64,000 nucleotides of DNA from Delphinus delphis. Taxonomy: Eukaryota > Chordata > Mammalia > Artiodactyla > Delphinidae. The stretch lies in contig NC_082688.1 of the NCBI RefSeq assembly GCF_949987515.2, forward strand, positions 78,248,731-78,312,730, given 5' to 3'. Under the pieces are notes generated by a model. That model saw only the letters and a program-made list of their open reading frames with translations, did not search any database and was not told the DNA's origin. Below are positions 22,996-34,115 of this stretch, piece after piece (the first letter of the stretch is position 1; every line of letters begins with the position of its first letter). The position numbers were made by a program, and so were the translations under genes.

Positions 22996-25969
22996 TTTTT
23001 TTTAACATCTTTATTGGAGTATAATTGCTTTACACTGTTGTGTTAATTTCTGCTGTATAACAAAGTGAATCAGCTATATGCATACAAATATCCCCAAGTC
23101 CCCTCCCTCTTGTGTCTCCCTCCCACCCTCCCTCCCTATCCTGCACCTCTAGGTGGTCACAGAGCACCGAGCTGATCTCCCTGTGCTATGCTGCTACTTC
23201 CCACTATCTATTTTACATTTGGTAGTGTATATATGTCAATGCCACTCTCTCACTTCATCCCTGCTTACACTTAACCCTCCCCGTGTCCTCAGGTCCATTC
23301 TCTACATAGGTGTCTTTATTCATGTCCTGCCCCTAGGTTCTTCAGCACCATTTGTTTATTTATTTAGATTCCTTATATATCTGTTAGCATACGGTATTTG
23401 TTTTTCTCTTTCTGACTTACTTCAGTTTGTATGACAGACTCTAGGCCCATCCACCTCACTACAAATAACTCAATTTCGGTTCTTTTTTTAGCTGAGTAAT
23501 ATTCCATTGTATATATGTGCCACATCTTCTTTATCCATTCATCTCTCGATGGACACTTAGGTTGCTTCCATATCCTGACTATTGTAAACAGAGCTGCAAT
23601 GAACACTGTGGTACATGTCTCTTTTTGAATTATGGTTTTCTCAGGGTATATGCCCAGTAGTGGGACTGCTGGGTCATATGGTAGTTCTACTTTTAACTTT
23701 TAAGGAACCTCCATACTGTTCTCCATAGTGGCTGTACCAATTCACATTCCCACCAGCAGAGCAAGAGTGTTCCCTTTTCTCCACACCCTCTCCAGCATTT
23801 ACTGTTTGTAGATTTTTTTCATGATGGCCATTCTGACTGGTGTGAGGAGATACCTCATTGTAGTTTTGACTTGCATTTCTTTAATGATTAGTGATGTTAA
23901 GCATCCTTTCATATGTTTGTTGGCAATCTGTATATCTTCTTTGGAGAAATGTCTATTTGTGTTTTCTGCCCATTTTTGGATTGGGTTATTTGTTTTTTTG
24001 ATACTGAGCTTCATGAACTGCTTGTAAATTTTGGAGATTAATCCTTTGTCAGTTGCTTCATTGGCAAATATTTTCTCCCATTATGAGGGTTGTCTTTTCG
24101 TCTTGCTTATGGTTTCCTTTGCTATGCAAAAGCTTTGAAGTTTCATTAGGTCCCATTTGTTTATTCTTGTTTTTATGTCCATTTCCCTAGGAGGTGGGTC
24201 AAAAAGGATCTTGCTGTGATTTATGTCATAGAGTATTCTATGTTTTCCTCTAAGAGTTTGATAGTGTCTAGTCTTACATTTAGGTCTTTAATTCATTTTA
24301 AGTTTATTTTTGTGTATGGTGTTAGGGAGTGTTCTAATTTCATTTTTTAACATGTAGCTGTCCAGTTTTCCCAGCACCACTTATTGAAGAGGCTGTCTTT
24401 TCTCCATTGTATATTCTTGCCTCCTTTATCAAAAACAATGTGATCATATGTGCATGGGTTTATCTCTGGGCTTTCTATCCTATTCCATTGATCTATATTT
24501 CTGTTTTTGTGCCAGTACCATACTGTATTGATTACTGTAGCTTTGTAGTATAATCTGATGTCTGGGAGACTGATTCCTCCAGCTCTGTTTTTCTTTCTCA
24601 AGATTGCTTTGGCTATTCGGGGTTTTTTGTGTTTCCATACAAATTGTGAAATTTTTTGTTCTAGTTCTGTGAAAAATGCCATTGGTAGTTTGATAGGGAT
24701 TGCATTGAATCTGTTGATGGCTTTGGGTAGTATAGTCATTTTCACAATGTTGATTCTTCCAATCCAAGAACATGGTATATCTCTCCAACTATTTGTATCA
24801 TCTGTAATATCTTTCATCACTGTCTTATAGTTTGCTGCATACAGGTCTTTTGTCTCCTTAGGTAGGTTTACTCCTAGGTATTTTATTCTTTTTGTTGCAA
24901 TGGTAAATGGGAGTGTTTCCTTAATTTCTCTTTCAGATTTTTCATCATTAGTGTATAGGAATGCTAGAGATTTCTGTGCATGAATTTTGTATCCTGCTAC
25001 TTTACCAAATTCATTGATTAGTTCCAGTAGTTTTCTGTTAGCATCTATGTACAGTATCATGTTACCTGCAAACAGTGACAGCCTTACTTCCTCTTTTCCA
25101 ATTTGGATTCCTTTTATTTCTTTCACTTCTTTGACTGCTGTGGCTAAAACTTCCAAAACTATGATGAATAGTAGTGGTGAGAGTGGACAACCTTGTCTTG
25201 TTCCTCAGTTAGTGGAAATCATTTCAGTTTTTCACCACTGAGGACGATGTTGGCTGTGGGTTTGTCATAATGGCCTTTATTATGTTGAGGTAAGTTCCCT
25301 GTATGCCTACATTCTGGAGGGCTTTTTATCATAAATGGGTGTTGAATTTTGTCAAAAGCTTGTTCTGCATCTATTGAGATGACCATATGGTTTTTATACT
25401 TCAGTTTGTTAATATGGTGTATCACACTGATTGATTTGCATATATTGAGGAATCCTTGCATTCCTGGGATAAACCCCACTTGATCATGGTGTATGATCTT
25501 TTAATGTGCTGTAGGATTCTGTTTGCTAGTATTTTGTTGAGGATTTTTACATCTATGTTCATCAGTGATATAGGCCTGTAGTTTTCTTTCTCTGTGACAC
25601 CTTTGTCTGGTTTTGGTATCAGGGTGATGGTGGCCTCGTAGAAAGAGTTTGGGAGTGTTCCTCCCTCTGCTATATTTTGGAAGAGTTTGAAAAGGATAGG
25701 TGTTAGCTTCTCTCTAAATATTTTATAGAATTTGCCTGTGAAGCTATCTGGTCCTACAGTTTTGTTTATTGGAAGATTTTCATCACAGTCTCAATTTCAT
25801 TGCTTGTGACTGGTCTGTTCAAATTTTCTATTTCTTCCTGGTTCAGTCTCAGAAGATTGTGCTTTTCTAACAATTTGTCCATTTCTTCCAGTTTGTCCAT
25901 TTTACCCATATAGTTGGTTGTAGTAATCTCTCATGATCCTGTGGATTTCTGCAGTGTCAGTTGTTACTT

Positions 25970-25985
25970 CTCCTTTTTCATTTCT
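25970..25985 (+). repeat. 16-bp TSD, left copy (SINE in L1)
   Basis: CTCCTTTTTCATTTCT, identical to 26185-26200. Confidence 0.9.
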
Positions 25986-26184
25986 TTTTTTTGCGGTACG
26001 CAGGCCTCTCACCGATGTGGCCTCTCCCGTTGTGGAGCACAGGCTTGGGATGCGCAGGCTCAGCAGCCATGGCTCATGGGTCCAGCTGCTCCGTGGCATG
26101 TAGGATCCTCCCAGACCGGGGCACAAACCCATGTCCCCTGCATCAGCAGGCAGACTCTCAACCACTGCGCCACCAGGGAAGCCC
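25986..26184 (-). mobile_element. CHR-type SINE inserted in L1 ORF2, minus strand
   Basis: T-run, GCGGTACGC, full body and head ending GGAAGCCCC. It lies between perfect 16-bp duplications and interrupts the L1 ORF2 linker region, so it arrived after the L1. Several CpGs have decayed (CACCGATGTGG, GGGATGCGCAGG). Confidence 0.96.
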
Positions 26185-26200
26185 CTCCTTTTTCATTTCT
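26185..26200 (+). repeat. 16-bp TSD, right copy (SINE in L1)
   Basis: Identical to 25970-25985. Confidence 0.9.
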
Positions 26201-26744
26201 AATTCTATTGATTTGAGTCTTCTTCCTTTTTTTCTTGATGAGTCTGACTAAAGGTTTATCAATTTTGTTTATCTTCTCAAAGAACAAGCTTTTAGTTTTA
26301 CTGATCTTTGCTATTGTTTCCTTCATTTCTTTTTCATTTATTTCTGATCTGACCTTTATGATTTCTTTCCTTCTGCTAACTTTGGGGGTATTTTTATTCT
26401 TATTTCTCTAATTGCTTTAGGTGTAAGTTTAGGTTGTTTATTTGAGAGTTTTCTTGTTTCTTGTAGTAGGATTATATTGCTATAAACTTCCCTTTAGAGC
26501 TGCTTTTGCTACATGCCATAGGTTTGGGTCATCATGTTTTCATTGTCATTTGTTTTTAGGTATTTTTTGATATCCTCTTTGATTTCTTCAGTGATCTCTT
26601 GGTTATTCAGTAGTGTATTGTTTAGCCTCCATGTGTTTGTATTTTTTTACAGATTTTCCTTTAACTGATACCTAGTATCATAGCGTTCTTGTCAGAAAAG
26701 ATACTTGATACGATTTCAATTTTCTTAAATTTGCCAAGGCTTTT

Positions 26745-27043
26745 GGGTTCCTTGGTGGCGCAATGGTTGAGAGTCTGCCTGCCAATGAAATGGACATGGG
26801 TCGAGCCCTGGTTTTGGAGGATCCCACATTCCAGGGAGCTACTGAGCCCATATGCCACAACTACTGAAGCCCGTGCGCCTGGAGCCTGTGCTCCACAACA
26901 GGGGAGGCCACCACAATGAAAGGACCGCACACCGCAATGATAAGTAGCCCCTGCTTGCTGCAACTTGTGAAAGCCCATGCACAGCAGCGAAGACCCAATG
27001 CAGCCAAAAATAAATAAATAAGTTAATTAATTAATTAAAAAAA
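26745..27043 (+). mobile_element. Longer tRNA-derived SINE (CHR, long form), plus strand, in L1 ORF2
   Basis: Its head GGGTTCCTTGGTGGCGCAAT is followed by a longer body than the other SINEs here, including AGTAGCCCCTGCTTGCTGCA and GCAGCGAAGACCCAATGCAG, then a tail of AAATAAATAAATAAG. This is the longer cetartiodactyl form and is more diverged than the short copies. It is followed by extra non-SINE sequence and a second A-run before the target duplication. Confidence 0.9.
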
Positions 27044-27113
27044 GAAGCACAGTAAAGATCATGTCCTTTGATCTAGTTATGTCACTCATGGGAATTTATT
27101 TAAAAAAAAAAAA
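27044..27113 (+). other. Non-SINE sequence plus second A-run (candidate 3' transduction)
   Basis: About 58 bp (AAGCACAGTAAAGATCATGT onward) followed by a 12-base A-run lies between the SINE tail and the right copy of the target word CAAGGCTT (27118-27125; left copy 26735-26742). L1 sequence resumes after the right copy, so this piece came in with the SINE. It contains no TTTT, the RNA polymerase III stop signal. Confidence 0.65.
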
Positions 27114-27811
27114 TTAACAAGGCTTCATTTGTGACCCAAGGTATGATCTATCCTGGAGAATGTTCCATAAACACTTGAGAAGAAAGTGTATTTTGTTGTT
27201 TATGGATGGAATGTCCTATAAATATCAATTAAGTCCATCTTGTTTAATGTATCATTTAAAGCTTGTGTTTCCCTATTTATTTTCATTTTGGATGATCTGT
27301 CCATGGTGAACATGGGGTGTTAAAGAGCCCTAGTATGATTGTGTTGCTGTCTATTTCCCCTTTTATGGCTGTTCACATTTACCTTATATATTGAGGTGCT
27401 CCTATGTTGGGTGCATAAATATTTAATTGTTATATCTTCTTCTTGGATTGATCCCTTGTCATTATGTAGTGTCCTTCTTTGTCTCTTGTAATAATCTTTA
27501 TTCTAAAGTCTATTTTATCTGATATGAGTATAGCTACTCCAGCTTTCTTTGGATTTCCATTTGCATGGAATATCTTTTTCCATCTCCTCACTTTCCCTCT
27601 GTGTGTGTCCCTAGGTCTGAAGTGGGTCTCTTGTAGACAGCATATATATGGGTCTGGTTTTTGTATCCACTCAACCAGTCTATGTCTTTTGGTTGGAGCA
27701 TTTAATCCATTTACATTTAAGGCGATCATCGATATGTATGTTCCTATTACCATTTTCTTAATTGTTTGGGGTTTGTTATTGTAGGTCTTTTCCTTCTCTT
27801 GTGTTTCCTTC

Positions 27812-28700
27812 CTAGAGAAGTTCCTTTAGCATTTCCTGTAAAGCTGGTTTGGTGGTACTGAATTCTCTTAGCTTTTGCTTGTCTGTAAACATTTTAATTT
27901 CTCCATTGAATCTGAATGAGATCCTTGCTGGGTAATCTTGGTTGTAGGTTTTTCACTTTCATCACTTTAAATATGTCCTGCCACTCCCTTGTGACTTGCA
28001 CAGTTTCTGCTGAAAGATCAGCTGTTAACCTTATGGGGATTCCGTTGTATGTTATTTGTTGTTTTTCCCATGCTGCTTTTAATATTTTGTCTTTGTATTT
28101 AATTTTTGATAGTTTGATTAATATGTGTCTTGGCGTGTTTCTCCTTGGATTTACCCTGTATGGGACTCTCTGCGTTTCCTGGACGTGACTGACTATTTCC
28201 TTTCCCATATAGGGGCAGTTTTCAACTATAATCTCTTCAAATATTTTCTCAGTCCCTTTTTTTTTTCTCTTCTTCTTCTGGGACCTCTATAATTCGAATA
28301 TTGGTGTGTTTAATGTTGTCCCAGAAGTCTCTAAGACTGTCCTCAGTTCTTTTCATTCTTTTTTCTTTATTCTGCTCTGCAGTAATTATTTCCACTATTT
28401 TATCTTCTATGTCAGTTATCATTCTTCTGCCTCAGTTATTCTGCTATTGATTCCTTCTAGAGAATATTTAATTTCATTAATTGTATTGTTTATCATTGTT
28501 TCTTTGCTCTTTAGTTCTTCTAGTTCCTTATTAAACGTTTCTTGCATTTTCTCCATTCTATTGCCAAGATTTTAGATCATTATTACTATCATTACTCTGA
28601 ATTATTTTTCAGGTAAACTGCCTGTTTCCTCTTCACTTGTTTGGTCTGGTGGGTTTTTATCTTGTTACTTCATCTGCTGTGTGTTTCTCTGTCTTCTCAT
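27812..28700 (-). pseudogene. L1 ORF1 pseudogene
   Basis: The start ATG (28698-28700) reads MRRQRNTQQMK and then TAA at codon 12. The remaining ORF1p body is recognisable: coiled-coil region at about 28350-28600, then the RNA-recognition and C-terminal domains in the open piece 27894-28208 (NPRRNTPRHILIKLSKIKYK, ADLSAETVQVTREW). The natural stop TAG is at 27812-27814. Stops and indels break the coiled-coil part. Confidence 0.88.
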
Positions 28701-29708
28701 TTTGCTTAACTTACTGTGTTTGGGGTCTCCTTTGCACAGACTGCAGGTTCATAGTTCCTGTTGTTTTTGGTGTCTTCCCCCAGTGGCCAAGATTGGTTCA
28801 GTGGGTTGTGTAGGCTTCTTGGTGGAGGGGACTAGCGCCTATGTTCTGGTGGATGAGGCTGTATCTTTTCTTTCTGGCCTGCAGGACTGTGTCCAGTGGT
28901 GTTTTTGGGGGTGTCTGTGACCTTATTATTATTTTAGGCAGCCTCGCTGCTAATGGGTGGGGTTGTGTTTCTGTCTTGCTAGTTGTTTGCCATAGGGTGT
29001 CCAGCAATGTAGCTTGCTGGTTGTTGAGTGTAGCTGGGTCTTAGCATTGAGATGGAGATCTCTGGGATAGCTTTCACCGTTTGATATTATGTGGAGCCAG
29101 GAGATCTCTGGTGGACCAATGTCCTGAACTCAGCTCTTCTGCCTCAGAGGCACAGGCCTGAGCACCAAGACCCTCTCAGACACATGGCTTAGAAGAAAAG
29201 GGAGAAAGAAAGAAAGAAGAAAGAGAAAATAAATAGTCTTTAAAATAAAAAAAATAATAATAAAAGAAAGAAAGCAGAGAATAACCAAACCAAAAAACAG
29301 ATCCGCCAATGATAATAAGCGCTAACATCTATACTTAAAAAAAGAAAAAAAAAAAAAAAAACAGACAGAACCCTAGGACAAATGGTAAAAGCAAAGCTAT
29401 ACCAAAATCACACAAAGAAGCATATACATACACTCTCACAAAAAGAGTAAAAGGAAGAAAGTATATATATTTATATATAAAAAATAAGTAAATAAATAAA
29501 AACGAGGACGAGAGCAACCAAATCAATAAACAAATCTACCAATGATAATAAAATTTAAATACTAAACTAAGATAAACATAAAACCAGAAACAAATTAGAT
29601 GCAGAAAGCAAACCCCAGTCTACAGTTGCTTCCATAGTTCACTGCCTCAATTTTGGGATCATTTTTGTCTATTCAGTTATTCTACAGATGCAGGGTACAT
29701 CAGGTTGA

Positions 29709-30158
29709 TTGTGGAGATTTAATCCACTGCTCCTGAGGTTGCTGGGAGAAATTTCCCATTCTCTTCTTTGTTTGCACAGCTCCTGGGGTTCAGCTTTGGA
29801 TTTGGGCCCGCCTCTGCATGTAGGTCACCTGAGGATGTCTGTTCTTTGCTCAGACAGAACGGGGTTAAAGCAGCAGGTGATTAGGGTGCTCTGGCTCACT
29901 CTGGCCAGGGGGAGGATGGGGTACAGAATGTGGGGCAAGCCTGCGGCAACAGAGGCCAAAATTACATTGCAACAGCCTGAGGCACGCCATATGTTCTCCT
30001 GGGGAAGCTGTCCCTGGATCACGGGACCCTGGCAGTGGTGGGCTGCACAGGCTCCCTGGAGGGGAGGCGTGGATAGTGACTTTTGCTTTCACACAGGCTT
30101 CTTGTTGGCTGCAGTAGCAGCCTTAGCATTTCATGCCCGTCTCTGTTGTCTGCGCTGA
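29709..30158 (+). other. Antisense open frame b in the L1 5'UTR (149 codons)
   Basis: It runs antisense to the L1, with its ATG about 1,120 bp from the element's 5' end. The product starts MWRFNPLLLRLL and contains TLQQPEA, ITGPWQW and DSDFC words. The second L1 (47381-47931, minus) has an ATG at the equivalent place and clearly similar predicted protein (MWSFNALLLRLL; TLQQPEA; ITGPWQW). Shared ancestry alone could explain this. No domain is recognised. Confidence 0.35.
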
Positions 30159-30436
30159 AAGCCACAGCTCGCGCCTGTCTCTGGAGCTCGTTTAGGTGGT
30201 GCTTTGAATCCCCTCTGCTCACGCACCCCCGAACAATGTTCTGTTGCCTCTTAGGTAGGTCCATACTTTTTCCCCGACGCTCCCCCGGCTAGCTGTCATG
30301 CACTAACCCCCTTCAGGCTCTGTTCACGCAGCCAACCCCGGTCCTCTCCCTGGGATCTAACCTCCGAAGCCAAAGCCTCAGCTTCCCGCCCCCACCCGCC
30401 CCAGTGGGTTAGCAGACAAGCCTCTCAGGCTGGTGA

Positions 30437-30772
30437 GTGCTGGTTGGCACCAATCCTCTGTGTGGAAATCTCTCCACTTTGTCCTCTGCACTCCTATTGC
30501 TGCACTCTCCTACATGGATCCGAAGCTTGCCCCCGCCACTACCATCTCTACCAGTGAAGGGGCTTCCTAGTGTGTGGAAACTTTTCCTCTTTCACAGCTC
30601 CCTCCTAGAGGTGCAGGTCCCATCCCTACTCCTCAGTCTCTGCCCTTTCTTTTCTCCCCCACCCCACCCAGGCACATGGGGAGCCTCCTGTCCCCTGGGA
30701 AGTCCAAGGTCCTCTGCCAGCACTCAGCAGGCATTCCACAGGAGCTGCTCCACATGCAGATGTATTTCCTAA
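30437..30772 (+). other. Antisense open frame a in the L1 5'UTR (111 codons)
   Basis: Antisense to the L1, with its ATG about 392 bp from the element's 5' end and reading out towards the flank. The predicted product starts MLVGTNPLCGNL and contains KGLPSVWK, VQVPSL and RSSAS. The matching frame in the other type B L1 (46911-47207, minus) starts MLVGTDPLCGNL at 393 bp from its end. It is proline- and leucine-rich with no known domain. The position is reminiscent of primate L1 ORF0, but the sequence is unrelated as far as I can tell. Confidence 0.4.
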
Positions 30773-30829
30773 GTATCTGTGGGGACAAAGGTGATCTCCA
30801 TGTCTTACTCCTTCACCATCTTGAAGATC

Positions 30830-31119
30830 TCCTAATGTCTCCTTTAAATTAGGCTATAACTCAAGGAGAACTATGAAACACAGCTGCAAAAAGTCAACAA
30901 AATAAGCTATACTTTCTAGTTTATCCCTATAATATTTTTGTTCTTGTTGTTCATTTTGTGGCTACAGGATGCAGTAGCCACAAATCTTACAATTTATATA
31001 TATCATAAACATCCTTAGAGAGAGGAAAATTAAGCACCCCTAAATAATGCACTGTAAGGCTCACTATAAGGAGAGCAAGTTGATATCTGGTAACTTCTCC
31101 AGATATCATTTGCTTTTCA
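30830..31119. other. No recognised feature
   Basis: Short unremarkable stretch between L1 and an L2 remnant. Confidence 0.4.
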
Positions 31120-31300
31120 CTATTTTCTATGCATTAGCCCATTCACTGAGTTACAAATATAAAGTGAGCAAATACTGTTTGCCAGGCAATGTACAATAGG
31201 CATAGTATACTCGATTAAACAACAGATGGGATCTTGCCATCAAAGAGCCTAAAATCAGTGGGGAAGACCAGCAAAAGCAAGTTAAAAACTAACATATACT
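31120..31300 (-). mobile_element. L2 LINE tail, minus strand
   Basis: ACTGTTTGCCAGGCAATGTA and TCTTGCCATCAAAGAGCCTA followed by GTGGGGAAGACC give the order of the reverse-strand L2 3' tail. Confidence 0.55.
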
Positions 31301-31439
31301 GAAAATCTGTAATAGAATGTCAAAGAAAAAGAGTGAATTATTTCAGAGAAGATATGTCTCCCCCCACCTTTTCTAATGGAAGTAAAATTTCACTATGGTT
31401 TAGTCAGCTATATATTTATATTTTTATTATTTTAAAGTA

Positions 31440-31985
31440 TTTTATTATGATATTTATCATTAGTTTATAAAAGTATTTATATAATGTATAGGAACAGTTC
31501 AAAGATTTATAATAAAATTAACGCTTATATACCCAGCTTAAGAAATAGCATATTACCAGTACATGTGATGACTCCTCTGTGTCCTGCCTCCAAAGCATTC
31601 ACTACCCTACCTCCCAAGGTATGGCACAAATATTTTCCTAATTCTATTGACTCTCTTCATAATTTGACTACCTAGTTAACCTTACTACTGTTAAAAATTA
31701 TAAAAATGGAACCATAGTATATATATTCTTCAGTGATTTGCTTGTTTTGCTTAATGTTTTTGCAATTTCTCCATTTCTACATATATAGCTGAAGTTCATA
31801 CATTTTAGTGCTTCATTGTACAATAAAATTGTGTTTCTCCATTGTGCTTTTGACAGATGATAAACTATTTCCCAATTTGGGGGGGGAGCAATTATGAACA
31901 ATACTGCAGTAAACATTTCTGTTCATGTCTCCAGGGACAGGTATACAATCATTTTTCCAAGATACATTTCAAGTGTTATTACTAA
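31440..31985 (-). mobile_element. Old L1 3' end, minus strand
   Basis: Words of the older L1 3' region on the minus strand: TATACCCAGCTTAAGAAATAG, TGGAACCATAGTATATATTC, GTGATTTGCTTGTTTTGC, CAATTATGAACAATACTGC. A run of G (31879-31886) interrupts it. Confidence 0.6.
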
Positions 31986-32059
31986 ATTATATGTTCAACT
32001 TTACTATGTAGTGAAAAACAGTTTTAAAATAAAAAAGACAAATAATGAACAATGTTAAC

Positions 32060-32375
32060 AGTATAAAGATGAAAATCATACAAGCTTTTAAATAGGTGCA
32101 GGAAAAATCATTTGCTGCAAGTCAATATCCACTCATTGTAAACTAAAAAAATAAACTACTGTACTTAAAAAAAAATAGAAAGAAACCATATTATTTGATA
32201 AAAGAGATCTTAAGTACAAACACTGTACTTAAGGACAGAATGTTGAAAGCTTTCCTTATGAGATTAATGAGACAGCAATAGCCACTACTGGTATTTCTAG
32301 TCAACATTTTACTGGAAGTCCTGGCAAGAAAAACAACAGAATATATGAAAATTGGAAAAGAGAAAATAAACTGAT
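32060..32375 (+). mobile_element. Old L1 ORF2 (RT) fragment, plus strand
   Basis: GTTGAAAGCTTTCCTTATGA, then CAACATTTTACTGGAAGTCC and AAAATTGGAAAAGAGAAAAT reproduce the order of the RT segment just upstream of the FADD motif, strongly diverged. It lies between two old L1 pieces of opposite orientation. Confidence 0.6.
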
Positions 32376-32799
32376 AATTTGTTTTGGACTTTCTACATAC
32401 ATAATCCTATTATTTGAAAACCATGGGCAAGTTTGTTTTTCCTTTTCATACTTTATACCTTTTTATGTCTCTTCTATTGAAAACCCTGTATCGAAATGTT
32501 GAATCATGGACACCTTTGAAATAGTATTGACTATAGGGAAAGGAAAAGGCTTTATTATTTCAACATTAAGTGTTACATATGTGTAGATTTATTATAAATG
32601 CTCTCTTTTTTTTAAGTTGTTGCCTTTTCTTTTTTTACTAGTTAAATTTTGTGTAAAATGTATCTGTGCCACAAACGTTTGATTAAATTTGTCTCTGAAA
32701 CTGTTGAAACTACTATTTTAGTTATAGGAAGACTTTTAACTCAAAATTGTTCTTAATGGCTATATAGCATCTCATGTTTTTATTATCTCTTTGAGTCAT

Positions 32800-33500
32800 T
32801 TTCAGGAGGTTTTATTTTTCAAAGTACTTATTTTTTTTTGAAAAGTTCAAATTTATTGGCCTAAAGTTCTTCATAATATTTTTTATTAGCTGTGTGGCTA
32901 TGTCTCCTTTTTCATTTATATTATTGTTTATCTTTGCTTTCTCTTTTGATTTCAGTGAGTCTTAAGAAATACATGGTCATGTTATCAGTCATGTTATCAT
33001 GACTATCATGTTATCATGGTCATGTTATCATCAGAGTCATGTTATCATGGTCATGCAGGTCATGCATTTCAGAGAACCAACTTTTGGCTTTGTTGACTAC
33101 TTCTGCTCTCAGTTTCATTAACTAGAGATCCCATCTTTGATATTTCCTTCTTTTGACTGTCTTTATTCTGTTTTTCCTTTAATTAATATCTTATTTTGGC
33201 CTCAGCTGAATATTTTATAGTTTCTTGTATCACAAAGGAAAGCTACATATTTCCTTCTAAATACAACTTTACTTCTTAGATATTTAGATAGATAATGCTT
33301 TAATTACTATTCATTCTTAATACTTAATTTCCATTATGTTTTTTCACTTGAGGTTAGAGTTGCATTTTTGTTTCAAATATGCATTTTTCAGTTATTTTTA
33401 AAATTGATCTATTTTAATTGCCTTCATTCAGAAAATGTGGTCTGCATGAACACAAATGTTTAAATTTGTTAAAGCTAACATATTTCAGTAGAACCTCAAG
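32800..33500 (-). mobile_element. Old L1 ORF2 fragment, minus strand, with internal minisatellite
   Basis: The reverse-strand linker between endonuclease and RT is recognisable: GTCTCCTTTTTCATTTATAT, CAGAGAACCAACTTTTGGC, then CAGAAAATGTGGTCTGCATG near 33430. A short tandem repeat (32972-33066) splits the segment. Confidence 0.65.
32972..33066. repeat. Tandem repeat of (G)TCATGTTATCAT units
   Basis: About five TCATGTTATCA units plus two TCATGCA variants with 2-5-base spacers. They lie inside an old L1 and are absent from the L1 consensus. Confidence 0.85.
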
Positions 33501-33794
33501 GTCTCCAGAGTTTGACCTTGCTTTGAAGACTGTTTAACCCCTAGTTTTCCTACTCTCACTTCATTTCAATGCTTTTTAGATTCCTTATCACAATGCTAGC
33601 ACAGTGGTTTATTTGAAATTTTTAAATTACTTTTATTCACAGTTTTACTTATTTTTATCAGGAGGGGCTTTAGTATTTTATATTCTGCATGCTGGCATAA
33701 CTTCAAATCATCTATTTACTTTTTATGTAAACAGAAAACTTCTGAGTCAATCTGTGTTTAAATTCATTTGCTTGATTCTCCCATCTATATATTT
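33501..33794. other. No recognised feature
   Basis: AT-rich. The 89-codon open frame 33604-33873 is T-rich and low in complexity; not a gene call. Confidence 0.4.
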
Positions 33795-34115
33795 CTTGTT
33801 CATTTATTTATTTATCCAAGATTTTTTGAGCCCTACTATTTCCCAAGAATTGTTTTATGTGCTGGTGATATAACCATGAACAAAGTCTGTGTCTGTGAAA
33901 GACAGAAATAAATGCTATATTAAATAGAAATAGTTAACCATAAGTCCTAAGAAGAAAAATAAACCAGAGTTAATGAATGTTGAGTGAGTGGCAATATTCT
34001 TTAGATTGGATATTCATGAAAAAGTTCTCCAAAAAGTGACATTTAAGCTGAGATCTGAAAGGTTGGCCCAAACAAGCCATATGCCTATTTGCAGAAAGAG
34101 TAATTCAGCTTAGGT
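33795..34115 (-). mobile_element. L2 LINE tail and 3' region, minus strand
   Basis: Starts with the tail words TTTGAGCCCTACTATTTCCC and AACCATGAACAAAGTC; then GACATTTAAGCTGAGATCTG (34039-34058), the reverse of the conserved L2 'cagctcaaatgtc' word. Confidence 0.65.

Larger units (their letters stand above)
23373..27753 (-). pseudogene. L1 ORF2 pseudogene (endonuclease-reverse transcriptase)
   Basis: Its start is the ATG at 27753, reading into an endonuclease N-terminus (ALNVNGLNAPTKRH, then CLQETHF, which holds the catalytic glutamate) in an open stretch at 27430-27753. Two SINEs interrupt the frame at 26745-27113 and 25986-26184. The RT C-terminal half survives as a 269-residue open piece (24347-25156). 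In it the FADDM catalytic motif has changed to FAGNM, so the active-site aspartates are gone. The C-terminal segment near 23373-23606 retains SDEW-like and TMEYYSA words and ends MLTDI-stop. It is dead as a whole. Confidence 0.92.
22996..30829 (-). mobile_element. Near full-length L1 (5'UTR type B), minus strand, carrying two SINEs
   Basis: On the minus strand it runs from the 5'UTR start (CAAGATGGTGAAGGAGTAAG, about 30800-30823) through ORF1 and ORF2 to a 3'UTR ending in a T-run on the plus strand (22996-23005). Subtracting two later SINE insertions, the length is close to the 7.1-kb copy at 46.8 kb. Both ORFs have many stops and frameshifts, and CpGs are more decayed than in the 46.8-kb copy, so it is older. 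No exact target-site duplication could be read at its ends. Confidence 0.93.
28701..30829 (-). promoter_or_regulatory. L1 type B 5'UTR / internal promoter, minus strand
   Basis: About 2.1 kb of leader homologous to 46814-48775, with the GC-rich part next to the element start (about 29700-30400) and an A/T-rich stretch (29170-29600) nearer ORF1. Homology between the two leaders is continuous. Known L1 leaders promote sense transcription and often also antisense transcription; whether this one does is unknown. Confidence 0.75.

Noticed and set aside
29709..30158. Conserved host gene
   Set aside because: The frame lies wholly within an L1 5'UTR and its only visible relative is the homologous L1 leader; kept as an L1 antisense frame instead.
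22996..30829. Target-site duplication for the minus-strand L1
   Set aside because: GTCTCCTTT on the right and GTCAGACCTATTT on the left are vaguely alike but too different to call.
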